From an uncultured Prevotella sp. (GTDB lineage: Bacteria; Bacteroidota; Bacteroidia; Bacteroidales; Bacteroidaceae), in assembly GCA_905198745.1 (NCBI GenBank), contig CAJKDU010000003.1, forward strand, positions 22,630-86,629: 64,000 nt of DNA. Reading direction: 5' to 3'. Every line of letters starts with the position of its first letter. Position 1 is the first letter of the stretch. A program made the position numbers and the translations under genes. Below the pieces are notes generated by a model, which was given only the letters and a program-made list of their open reading frames with translations, was not told the DNA's origin and did no database searches. Positions 1-6,375 of the stretch are shown here, piece by piece.

Positions 1-517
1 CAAAGCTCTTGATGATTTCCACTGCCGTGTCGATGGCAGGCTGCAAGGTCTGCATATCCTCGGCAGAATAGTGGCCGAGCACCCAGTCCACCTGTCCGCC
101 ACGCGGGAAATCGTTGCCGATGCCCACCCGTAGCCGGGCATACTTCTGCCCGATGAGCTGCTGGATGTTGCCCAGTCCGTTGTGTCCGCCGTTGCTTCCG
201 TTGCCTTTCAGGCGCAAGGCCCCGAGTGGCAGGGAGAGGTCGTCCACCACCACGAGCAGCCTCTCGTTGGGTATGTTCTCTTTTTGGAGCCAATAGCGCA
301 CGGCGTTGCCGCTGAGGTTCATGAAGGTGGTGGGCTTGAGGAGGATGAGCTTTCTGCCCTTGACGGAAGTTTCCGCCACGAAGCCATAGCGCTTGTCGTC
401 GAAACTTACTCCAGCCTCGCGTGCCAGGGCATCGATCACCATGAACCCCGTGTTGTGGCGTGTACCGTCATATTCGTCGCCCGGATTGCCCAGGCCTACA
501 ATCAAGTATTTGTCCAT
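1..517 (-). CDS. pth: Peptidyl-tRNA hydrolase (C-terminus cut by window edge)
   Basis: Recycles peptidyl-tRNAs released by drop-off by cleaving the ester bond between peptide and tRNA in the cytoplasm. About 172 residues are visible, starting [13 protein letters not shown]. The family landmarks are in place: the Asn of LGNPG (about residue 11), the catalytic His of RHNTG (about residue 21), FMNLSG, the Asp pair in [11 protein letters not shown], and GGHNGLG. Family members run to about 190 residues, so only a short C-terminal piece is missing off the edge. It lies downstream of rplY on the same strand, the usual L25-pth pairing, but a strong terminator hairpin separates the two, so part of its expression may come from read-through. 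Confidence 0.95.
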   Translation of the reverse strand, partial: MDKYLIVGLGNPGDEYDGTRHNTGFMVIDALAREAGVSFDDKRYGFVAETSVKGRKLILLKPTTFMNLSGNAVRYWLQKENIPNERLLVVVDDLSLPLGALRLKGNGSNGGHNGLGNIQQLIGQKYARLRVGIGNDFPRGGQVDWVLGHYSAEDMQTLQPAIDTAVEIIKSF

Positions 518-574
518 GTCAGTGTGTTGAATGAAAGGGTTCTCGGCCCTTGGCGTTGAACCCGGAAAGGGGAA

Positions 575-624
575 AACGAAAAAGAAGTTACCGCTCTCCT
601 CACGAGGTGAGCGACAACTTCTTT
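575..624 (-). terminator. Rho-independent terminator after rplY
   Basis: On the minus strand a long imperfect stem pairs 581-589 with 616-624 (AAAGAAGTT/AACTTCTTT) and 592-596 with 609-613 (CGCTC/GAGCG). It is followed by a U-run encoded by the A-run at 579-583. It lies between the rplY stop and the pth start. Confidence 0.8.
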
Positions 625-648
625 ATTATGTTATGCTTACGTTGGCAA

Positions 649-1257
649 TTAAGCCTCTGCCTCTGCGTCTTCAGCTGTGGCAGCTGAACGAGAGTTACGT
701 GTGCTCTTGATAGAGCAAACCACGACGTCCTTGCCTGTAGCGATTTCAAGACCTTCGAAGCTCAGTTCGCCAACCTTGATGCTCTTGCCGAGCTTGAGGG
801 TTGTAACGTCGATGTCGAGGTGCTCGGGAATCTGCTGATAAGGAGCTGTAACGGCAATCTTGCGGATAGAGAGGTTCATACGGCCACCGTCACGCACACC
901 CTGAGCAAGACCGCAGAGCTTAACGGGAATGCCGATAGTGATAGGCTTCTGGTCGTTAACCTCGTAGAAGTCAACGTGGAGCAGAGCGTCTGTCACGGGG
1001 TGGAACTGGAGTTCCTTGAGCACAGCTGTGTGCTCCTCACCGTCGATGATGAGCTTGATAACGTAGATGTGTGGAGTATAAACGATCTTGCGGAGCTCGC
1101 TCATGGGAGCTGCGAACGAGAATGCTTCGGGAGCACCGTTCTCACCCTTCTTCTCACCGTAAAGGTTGCAAGGAACGAGACCTTCTTTTCTCAACAATTT
1201 GGAAGCCTTCTTGCCAAGGTCGCTTCTCTTCTGACCTGATACATTAATCTCTTTCAT
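649..1257 (-). CDS. rplY: 50S ribosomal protein L25, long CTC form
   Basis: 5S rRNA-binding ribosomal protein of the long L25/TL5/CTC type, 202 residues. The N-terminal L25 fold (roughly 1-95) starts MKEINVSGQKRSDLGKKASK, and a second CTC beta domain follows (roughly 100-185). The tail is acidic and Ala/Glu-rich (AEDAEAEA), as is common for this form. The start follows a TTG-N20-TACCTTTG promoter by about 100 nt. It is divergent from nusB and is followed by its own terminator and then pth. Nothing unusual is seen in it. Confidence 0.95.
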   Translation of the reverse strand: MKEINVSGQKRSDLGKKASKLLRKEGLVPCNLYGEKKGENGAPEAFSFAAPMSELRKIVYTPHIYVIKLIIDGEEHTAVLKELQFHPVTDALLHVDFYEVNDQKPITIGIPVKLCGLAQGVRDGGRMNLSIRKIAVTAPYQQIPEHLDIDVTTLKLGKSIKVGELSFEGLEIATGKDVVVCSIKSTRNSRSAATAEDAEAEA

Positions 1258-1353
1258 AATGTGTTACTCTAAATTAAGTTGTTATAAAATAATGCTTAAT
1301 TCGCCATCACACGAGATACTACATCTCACTCGATGTGCTTCAAAAAGCGGGTG

Positions 1354-1384
1354 CAAAGGTAGTGCTTTCCGCTGGAATACACAA
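1354..1384 (-). promoter_or_regulatory. Promoter for rplY (Bacteroidetes type)
   Basis: Read on the minus strand, TTG (complement of 1382-1384) is followed after 20 nt by TACCTTTG (complement of 1354-1361). This fits the Bacteroidetes sigma consensus TTTG-N19-21-TAnnTTTG. Transcription would start near 1347 and leave a leader of about 90 nt. Confidence 0.75.
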
Positions 1385-1422
1385 GAAAAGGACTGAAAAA
1401 CAATTAAAAAACAGCGTTTTTC

Positions 1423-1453
1423 TTGCACGTGAATGGTTTTTTAGCTATTTTTG
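1423..1453 (+). promoter_or_regulatory. Promoter for nusB (Bacteroidetes type)
   Basis: TTG at 1423-1425, 20 nt, then TATTTTTG at 1446-1453. This is a close fit to the TTTG/TAnnTTTG consensus, with a predicted leader of about 35 nt before the ATG at 1496. It is back to back with the rplY promoter. Confidence 0.75.
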
Positions 1454-1495
1454 CAAGCAGTTTAGTAAACGTAATTTATATATCATATCATATCG

Positions 1496-2548
1496 ATGAT
1501 AAACAGAGAATTAATACGTATTAAGGTAGTTCAGTTGACCTACGCATACTATCAAAACGGCAATCGTAACATGGATAATGCGGAGAAGGAGTTGTTGTTT
1601 TCCCTCTCCAAGGCTTACGACCTCTACAACCAATTGCTTCTTTTGATGGTAGCCGTGACTCAGGAAGAACGCCACCGCGTGGAGGTGAACACAGCCCGCG
1701 CGCAGAGAGAAGGCACAGAGGTGCCCTCACAGAAGTTTGCTTACAACAAGTTTGCCGTGCAGCTCGAGGAAAACAAACAGCTGCTCGAGTATGCCGAAAC
1801 CCAAAAGCAGGGATGGCAGGACGACATTGAGTTCGTGCGTAAACTAAGCGACCAGATAGAGCAGAGCGATGCCTATCAGCAGTATATGGATTCTGAGGAA
1901 GACTCCTACGAGGCCGACCGCGAACTCTGGCGCAAGCTCTACAAACTGTTTATCCAGAACAACGACGACCTTGACACACTCCTCGAAGACAAAAGCCTCT
2001 ATTGGAACGACGACCGCGAAATCGTCGACACATTTGTGATAAAGACCATCAAGCGCTTCGATTCCAAGCTCAAGGCCAAGCAGCCACTGCTTCCCGAATA
2101 CAAGGATGTGGAGGACAAGGACTTCGCCCGCAAGCTCTTCCGCGCCACTATCCTCAATGCCGATACCTATCAGCACTACATGAGCACCATGTCGCGCAAC
2201 TGGGACTTCTCCCGTCTTGCCTACATGGATGTGGTCATCATGCAGATTGCCATCGCCGAGATGCTCACCTTCCCCAACATTCCCGTAAGTGTGACCATCA
2301 ACGAATATGTGGAGCTGGCCAAGCTCTACAGCACTCCCAAGAGCGGTAGCTATGTGAACGGCATGCTCGACTCCATTGCGCGTAACCTTATATATAAAGG
2401 GCTGATGATGAAGTCGATGAACGAGCCTCGTTCCAAGAAGACGGGTCCGCTGCCGCAGCCAGGCAAGCCGCAGACCGAAAGCCAGGAAGAACCGGCTGAG
2501 AAAAGCGACGAAGAAGAAACAGAAACAAAACAACAAGTAACAGAATAA
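1496..2548 (+). CDS. nusB: Transcription antitermination factor NusB, long Bacteroidetes form
   Basis: NusB joins the NusE (S10)-boxA antitermination complex on rRNA operons. The canonical NusB fold lies in the C-terminal half (about residues 170-310), with the conserved block NWDFSRLAYMDVVIMQIA near 230 and INEYVELAKLYS followed by GSYVNGMLDSIA. At 350 residues it is more than twice the E. coli length. An extra helical N-terminal region (about 1-170) is typical of this phylum, and a low-complexity Pro/Gln/Glu tail (about 310-350) has no obvious role. It heads a tight cluster with yajC (3 nt gap), a YbbR protein and coaE. The start is supported by the promoter at 1423-1453. Confidence 0.93.
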   Translation: MINRELIRIKVVQLTYAYYQNGNRNMDNAEKELLFSLSKAYDLYNQLLLLMVAVTQEERHRVEVNTARAQREGTEVPSQKFAYNKFAVQLEENKQLLEYAETQKQGWQDDIEFVRKLSDQIEQSDAYQQYMDSEEDSYEADRELWRKLYKLFIQNNDDLDTLLEDKSLYWNDDREIVDTFVIKTIKRFDSKLKAKQPLLPEYKDVEDKDFARKLFRATILNADTYQHYMSTMSRNWDFSRLAYMDVVIMQIAIAEMLTFPNIPVSVTINEYVELAKLYSTPKSGSYVNGMLDSIARNLIYKGLMMKSMNEPRSKKTGPLPQPGKPQTESQEEPAEKSDEEETETKQQVTE

Positions 2549-2551
2549 GGA

Positions 2552-2875
2552 ATGATTACATCAATGTATCTTGCTGCCCAGCAGCAACAGGGTGGAGGCT
2601 ACGGCTTCCTCATCATGATGGTGGCCATCTTCGTGATTATGTGGTTTTTCATGATTCGCCCCCAGCAGAAGAAACAGAAGGAAATACGCAAGTTCCAGAA
2701 CTCGCTCGCCGAGGGCACACCAGTAGTGGTGGGCTATGGCATCTATGGAACAGTGAAGAGAATTGACCTTGCTGCCAACGTCGTGGAGGTGGAAATCGCC
2801 AAGGGCGTGGTGGTGCGTGTAGATAAAGGCGCCGTGTTCGCCGACACCTCAGCACTGCAAGGCATGCAGAAATAA
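2552..2875 (+). CDS. yajC: Sec translocon accessory subunit YajC
   Basis: Small single-pass inner-membrane protein that associates with SecDF and the SecYEG translocon. It has 107 residues: a short Gln/Gly-rich N-terminus, one hydrophobic helix at about 18-36 (FLIMMVAIFVIMWFFMI), the family motif RPQQKKQKE right after it, and a cytoplasmic beta domain containing GTVKRID and VEVEIAKGVVVRV. It starts 3 nt after nusB, and its stop overlaps the start of the next gene (ATGA-type overlap at 2872-2875), implying co-translation. Confidence 0.95.
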   Translation: MITSMYLAAQQQQGGGYGFLIMMVAIFVIMWFFMIRPQQKKQKEIRKFQNSLAEGTPVVVGYGIYGTVKRIDLAANVVEVEIAKGVVVRVDKGAVFADTSALQGMQK

Positions 2876-3897
2876 TGAAAGACCCGAAATTGTTGCACGA
2901 GACAAAGACAAACGTCAGGAAGTTCTTGTTCGGGGCTCTGAACAAGGAGTTCCTGATTTTTTTGTTCTTCCTCCTGGCCAGCGGAAGCTACTGGCTGCTC
3001 TTGGCGCTCAACGAGACCATTGAGCGGGAAGTCTGTGTGCCCGTACGGCTGGTGGGCGTGCCGAAAAACGTCATCGTCACCACCGACATACAGGACACGG
3101 TTCGTGTAACAGTGCGCGACAAGGGTTACACCGTGGCAGCCTACTTCTATACGACGAAAATCTCGCCTGTGGAAGTGGCTTTTGCCGACTATGCCAAACA
3201 GAACGGAACAGGCGTTGTCTCCCAGTCGGAACTGCTCAAGCTCTTGCGTCAGGAATTCTACGGCTCCACCAAGATAGTACAGGTAAAGCCCGAAAGGCTC
3301 GACTTCTTCTATAACTATGGCGAGAAACGCCGTGTGCCCGTCAGACTGTCGGGCCGCATCCTTCCCGGACAAAGCTATTACCTGGCCCGCACGGTGTTCC
3401 GCCCCGACAGCGTAGACGTGTATGCCTCGCACGAGGCACTCGACACCATCAAGTGCGTCTACACCGAGTGGCAGGACATACGCAACGTCACCGACACCAT
3501 TCACCGCAAGGTGAGCCTGCGCCGCCTCCGCGGCGCCAAGGTAGTGCCTTCGGTTATCCGCATGTCGGTATTCCCGGATGTGCTCACCGAAGAGTCGGCA
3601 GAGGTACCCGTGGTGGCGGTCAACATGCCGGAAGGCAAGGTGCTCCGCACGTTCCCCTCCCGAGTGACGGTGAAGTTCGTGGTGGGTGCCAGCATGTTCC
3701 GCATGGTCAACACGTCGAAATTCTACGTGGTGGCCGACTACAACGAACTGATGGAGCATCCTTCAGACAAATGTAACCTCATTATCCGCACCGTGCCTTA
3801 CGGCGTTCGCAAGGCACGACTGGTCACCCCACAGGTAGACTATCTGATAGAACAGCAATATGACAATGAAGATAGCAATAACAGGAGGAATAGGTAG
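2875..3897 (+). CDS. YbbR-like domain protein
   Basis: Membrane-anchored protein of 340 residues with a short cytoplasmic N-terminus, one transmembrane helix at about 26-46 (FLIFLFFLLASGSYWLLLAL) and an extracytoplasmic part made of beta-rich YbbR repeats (for example PVRLVGVPKNV, VPVRLSGRILPG). In Firmicutes, YbbR (CdaR) regulates the diadenylate cyclase CdaA. No cyclase gene is next to it here, so that role is not implied. It sits between yajC and coaE and overlaps coaE by 38 nt, which suggests coupled translation. The stable yajC-ybbR-coaE order suggests an envelope-linked role, but the function is not established. Confidence 0.85.
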   Translation: MKDPKLLHETKTNVRKFLFGALNKEFLIFLFFLLASGSYWLLLALNETIEREVCVPVRLVGVPKNVIVTTDIQDTVRVTVRDKGYTVAAYFYTTKISPVEVAFADYAKQNGTGVVSQSELLKLLRQEFYGSTKIVQVKPERLDFFYNYGEKRRVPVRLSGRILPGQSYYLARTVFRPDSVDVYASHEALDTIKCVYTEWQDIRNVTDTIHRKVSLRRLRGAKVVPSVIRMSVFPDVLTEESAEVPVVAVNMPEGKVLRTFPSRVTVKFVVGASMFRMVNTSKFYVVADYNELMEHPSDKCNLIIRTVPYGVRKARLVTPQVDYLIEQQYDNEDSNNRRNR

Positions 3898-4426
3898 CGG
3901 CAAGTCATACGTGTGCAAGAAGCTCACCGAAAGGGGCATCGGTGTTTACGACTGCGATGCTGCTGCCAAGCGCCTCATGAACGAATCGGACGACATCAAG
4001 TCGCGCCTCTCGGCCCTTGTGGGCGAAGAGCTGTATCAGGGCGGACGGCTTGTCAAGTCGGTCATGTCGAAATTCCTGCTTGCCTCTGCCGAACACTCAC
4101 AGGCTGTCAACGATATTGTGCACCCCGCCGTGGCGGCAGACTTCGAGCAGTCGGGACTCGACTGGATGGAATGTGCCATCTTCTTCGGAAGCGGCTTCTA
4201 CCAGCGTGTGCACATCGACAAAGTGGTGTGTGTCACCGCGCCGCTCGACATGCGTATCTCGCGCGTTATGGCAAGAGACGGCATCTCGTGCGAGAAAACC
4301 CTCGACTGGATACACAAGCAGATACCACAGGAAGAGATGCTCCGCCGCTCGGACTATGAAATAGTCAATGACCGCATACACAATGTAGGACGGCAACTTG
4401 ACGAACTGCTCGAAAAACTGAAATAA
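3860..4426 (+). CDS. coaE: Dephospho-CoA kinase
   Basis: Catalyses the last step of coenzyme A synthesis, ATP-dependent 3'-phosphorylation of dephospho-CoA. It has 188 residues, close to the family norm. The P-loop GGIGSGKS is at residues 9-16, YDCDAAAKRLM follows (the Asp that binds the substrate ribose), and the lid region holds RISRVMARDG. The ORF opens MTMKIAITGG, so translation could start at 3860 or at the second ATG (3866). Both lie inside the YbbR gene, so the two genes overlap and are probably coupled. Confidence 0.95.
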   Translation: MTMKIAITGGIGSGKSYVCKKLTERGIGVYDCDAAAKRLMNESDDIKSRLSALVGEELYQGGRLVKSVMSKFLLASAEHSQAVNDIVHPAVAADFEQSGLDWMECAIFFGSGFYQRVHIDKVVCVTAPLDMRISRVMARDGISCEKTLDWIHKQIPQEEMLRRSDYEIVNDRIHNVGRQLDELLEKLK

Positions 4427-4477
4427 ATTTAGAAAAGGAATTTTACTTTTAATTATAATCATCGTTTATATAAAAGA

Positions 4478-4924
4478 ATGGAAACAATACTCTCTATCGC
4501 CGGCAAACCGGGACTATACAAGCTGGTGTCTCGCGGCAAGATGAACCTTATCGTAGAAGCAATCGACGAAACTCACAAGCGCATGCCCGCCTTCGCCACC
4601 GACCGTGTGACAAGCCTGGGCGACATCGCCATGTATACAGATGCCGAGGACGTGCCATTGATGACCGTGCTGGCCAACGTGCGCGACAAGGAACAGGGCA
4701 AGGTGTGCTCGCTCAACTACAAGAAGTGCTCGGCCAACGAACTTCACGAGTATTTTGCCGCCGTGCTTCCCGCTTACGACCGTGACCGCGTGCACGACAG
4801 CGACATTAAGAAACTGATCCAGTGGTACAACATCCTCGCCAAGGCTGGCGTGACCAACTTCGAGGAAATCATGCGCCCCACAGAAGGCGACAATGTGGAC
4901 GACCGACAGGATAAGGCCGAATAA
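4478..4924 (+). CDS. DUF5606 family protein
   Basis: Small acidic cytoplasmic protein of 148 residues starting METILSIAGKPGLYKL. This matches a conserved Bacteroidetes family of unknown function (DUF5606): an N-terminal SH3-like beta region with SIAGKPGLYKLVSRGK, then a mixed region with YFAAVLPAYDRDRVHDSDIKK. No catalytic motif, signal peptide or membrane helix is visible. It lies 51 nt behind coaE, is probably the last gene of the nusB unit, and is followed by a terminator hairpin before the queuosine genes. Confidence 0.8.
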   Translation: METILSIAGKPGLYKLVSRGKMNLIVEAIDETHKRMPAFATDRVTSLGDIAMYTDAEDVPLMTVLANVRDKEQGKVCSLNYKKCSANELHEYFAAVLPAYDRDRVHDSDIKKLIQWYNILAKAGVTNFEEIMRPTEGDNVDDRQDKAE

Positions 4925-4958
4925 GCGTTTGCTGTAAAACAACTATAACTATGGTATG

Positions 4959-4995
4959 AAACTGCCTCGCTGGCAAAACCGGTGAGACAGTTTTT
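4959..4995 (+). terminator. Rho-independent terminator between the DUF5606 gene and the queuosine genes
   Basis: A 15-position stem pairs 4959-4973 with 4979-4993, with one mismatch and two wobbles. The loop is CAAAA and the stem runs into a five-T tract at 4991-4995. It ends the upstream unit only 10 nt before the candidate preQ1 aptamer, so it could also take part in the control of the downstream genes. Confidence 0.7.
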
Positions 4996-5004
4996 ATGCC
5001 AAGC

Positions 5005-5035
5005 AGAGTGCTTGTCTAACCTCTTTAAAAACAAG
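5005..5035 (+). promoter_or_regulatory. Candidate preQ1-I riboswitch before the queuosine transporter
   Basis: The last 35 nt before the ATG can fold as the small H-type pseudoknot of preQ1 class I. P1 is AGAG (5005-5008) with CTCT (5021-5024). The loop is 12 nt (5009-5020), the same length as in the B. subtilis queC-operon aptamer, and ends AAC immediately before the 3' P1 strand. P2 is CTTG (5011-5014) with CAAG (5032-5035). The tail between P1 and P2 is A-rich (TTAAAAA), as the class needs for its minor-groove triples. P1 is only 4 bp, which is weak. The tail abuts the start codon at 5040, so ligand binding would block initiation. Both downstream genes act around preQ1, which supports the assignment. 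Identified by eye, without a covariance-model search. Confidence 0.6.
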
Positions 5036-5039
5036 AAAA

Positions 5040-5729
5040 ATGAAAACAAAAGGTAAGAGCGTCAGCTTGACGTTCATGTTGTTCAGCGTGTTGTTCTGTG
5101 TGTGCTTGATAGCAGCCAATGTGCTTGAAACCAAACAGATAGATGTGCTGGGAGTAAGTCTTACGGGTGGACTCATCGTGTTCCCCGTGTCGTATATCAT
5201 CAACGATTGCGTGTGCGAAGTGTGGGGCTATCAGAAGATGCGCCTGCTCATTTGGCTCGGCTTCGTGATGAACTTCTTCTTTGTGGCTCTGGGCGCCCTT
5301 TGCGACGCCATCCCCGGAGCCTCCTATTGGACCAATGACGCAGGGTTCCATGCCGTCTTCGGATTGGCACCACGCATAGCCTTGGCTTCGTTCGTGGCTT
5401 TCCTTGCAGGCTCGTTTGTCAATGCCTATGTGATGAGCCGCATGAAGTTGAACTCTGCCGGTCGTCATTTCTCATGGCGAGCCATCATGAGTACCGTTTA
5501 CGGCGAGAGCGCCGATTCGCTTATATTCTTCCCGCTGGCTCTCTATGGCGTGGTACCCACCGGTGAACTGCCCAAGCTTATGCTCTGGCAAGTGGTGCTC
5601 AAGACGGTCTACGAAGTGATAGCCTTGCCCTTGACCATACGTGTGGTCAGGAAAGTGAAACAATATGAGGGCGAAGACGCCTACGACAAAGGCGTGAACT
5701 ATAATATTTGGAAGATATTTAACATATAA
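5040..5729 (+). CDS. Queuosine precursor transporter (YhhQ/VUT family)
   Basis: Inner-membrane importer of queuosine precursors (preQ0/preQ1) of the COG1738/YhhQ family, 229 residues. About six hydrophobic helices can be traced, the first near 8-26 (LTFMLFSVLFCVCLIAANV). Family signatures are visible: GGLIVFPVSYIINDCVCEVWGY, cut here to its core FPVSYIINDCVCEVWGY at about 44-60, then FVNAYVMSRMK and STVYGESADSLIFFPLAL. It lies 12 nt before queF in one transcript, and a candidate preQ1-I aptamer covers its ribosome entry region, so it is probably shut off when preQ1 is plentiful. Confidence 0.9.
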   Translation: MKTKGKSVSLTFMLFSVLFCVCLIAANVLETKQIDVLGVSLTGGLIVFPVSYIINDCVCEVWGYQKMRLLIWLGFVMNFFFVALGALCDAIPGASYWTNDAGFHAVFGLAPRIALASFVAFLAGSFVNAYVMSRMKLNSAGRHFSWRAIMSTVYGESADSLIFFPLALYGVVPTGELPKLMLWQVVLKTVYEVIALPLTIRVVRKVKQYEGEDAYDKGVNYNIWKIFNI

Positions 5730-5741
5730 AAGTTATACGAG

Positions 5742-6206
5742 ATGAATCAAGAAAACAGAAAGGATGAAGGATTGAAGGCTCTTGGAGCCAAGACAAAATA
5801 TGCCATGGACTATGCTCCGGAGGTGCTCGAGACGTTTGTCAACAAGCATCCCGGCAATGACTACTGGGTGCGATTCAACTGCCCGGAGTTCACTTCGCTT
5901 TGTCCTATCACAGGACAACCCGACTTCGCAGAAATACGCATCATGTATATACCCGACGTGAAGATGGTAGAAAGCAAGAGTCTGAAACTTTACCTGTTCA
6001 GTTTCCGTAACCATGGCGACTTCCATGAAGACTGCGTGAACATCATCATGAAAGACTTGGTGAAGCTTATGGATCCTAAATACATAGAGGTGACAGGCCT
6101 GTTCACTCCCCGTGGCGGCATCAGCATCTATCCCTTTGCCAACTATGGCAGGCCAGGTACCAAATATGAACAGCTTGCCGAACAACGTTTTGCCAATCAC
6201 CAGTAG
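5742..6206 (+). CDS. queF: NADPH-dependent 7-cyano-7-deazaguanine reductase QueF
   Basis: Reduces the nitrile of preQ0 to the aminomethyl group of preQ1 for tRNA queuosine. It has 154 residues, the short unimodular QueF type. The catalytic Cys54 lies in [12 protein letters not shown] with the conserved Asp61 close behind, and the QueF motif [20 protein letters not shown] sits at about 77-96. It is co-transcribed with the precursor transporter upstream. queC, which makes preQ0, is 22 kb away in the same window, so the cell appears able both to make and to import precursor. Confidence 0.96.
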   Translation: MNQENRKDEGLKALGAKTKYAMDYAPEVLETFVNKHPGNDYWVRFNCPEFTSLCPITGQPDFAEIRIMYIPDVKMVESKSLKLYLFSFRNHGDFHEDCVNIIMKDLVKLMDPKYIEVTGLFTPRGGISIYPFANYGRPGTKYEQLAEQRFANHQ

Positions 6207-6286
6207 AGAAGGGAAGAGCGATTGTTCCAAAAGGTAGCAATACAAATCGAATGATAAAATATTTAAAAAAATATATGGAAGAAAAC

Positions 6287-6317
6287 TTGTTTTGATTGCT
6301 TTTTTGTCTTACTTTTG
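6287..6317 (+). promoter_or_regulatory. Promoter of the polysaccharide export unit
   Basis: TTG at 6287-6289, 20 nt, then TACTTTTG at 6310-6317, matching the Bacteroidetes consensus. The predicted leader before the ATG at 6376 is about 50 nt. Confidence 0.7.
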
Positions 6318-6375
6318 CAGACCGAAGAAATCAAGTGTTTTTTGATGAGGCTATTCTAAATCTTACGAACCCGAT

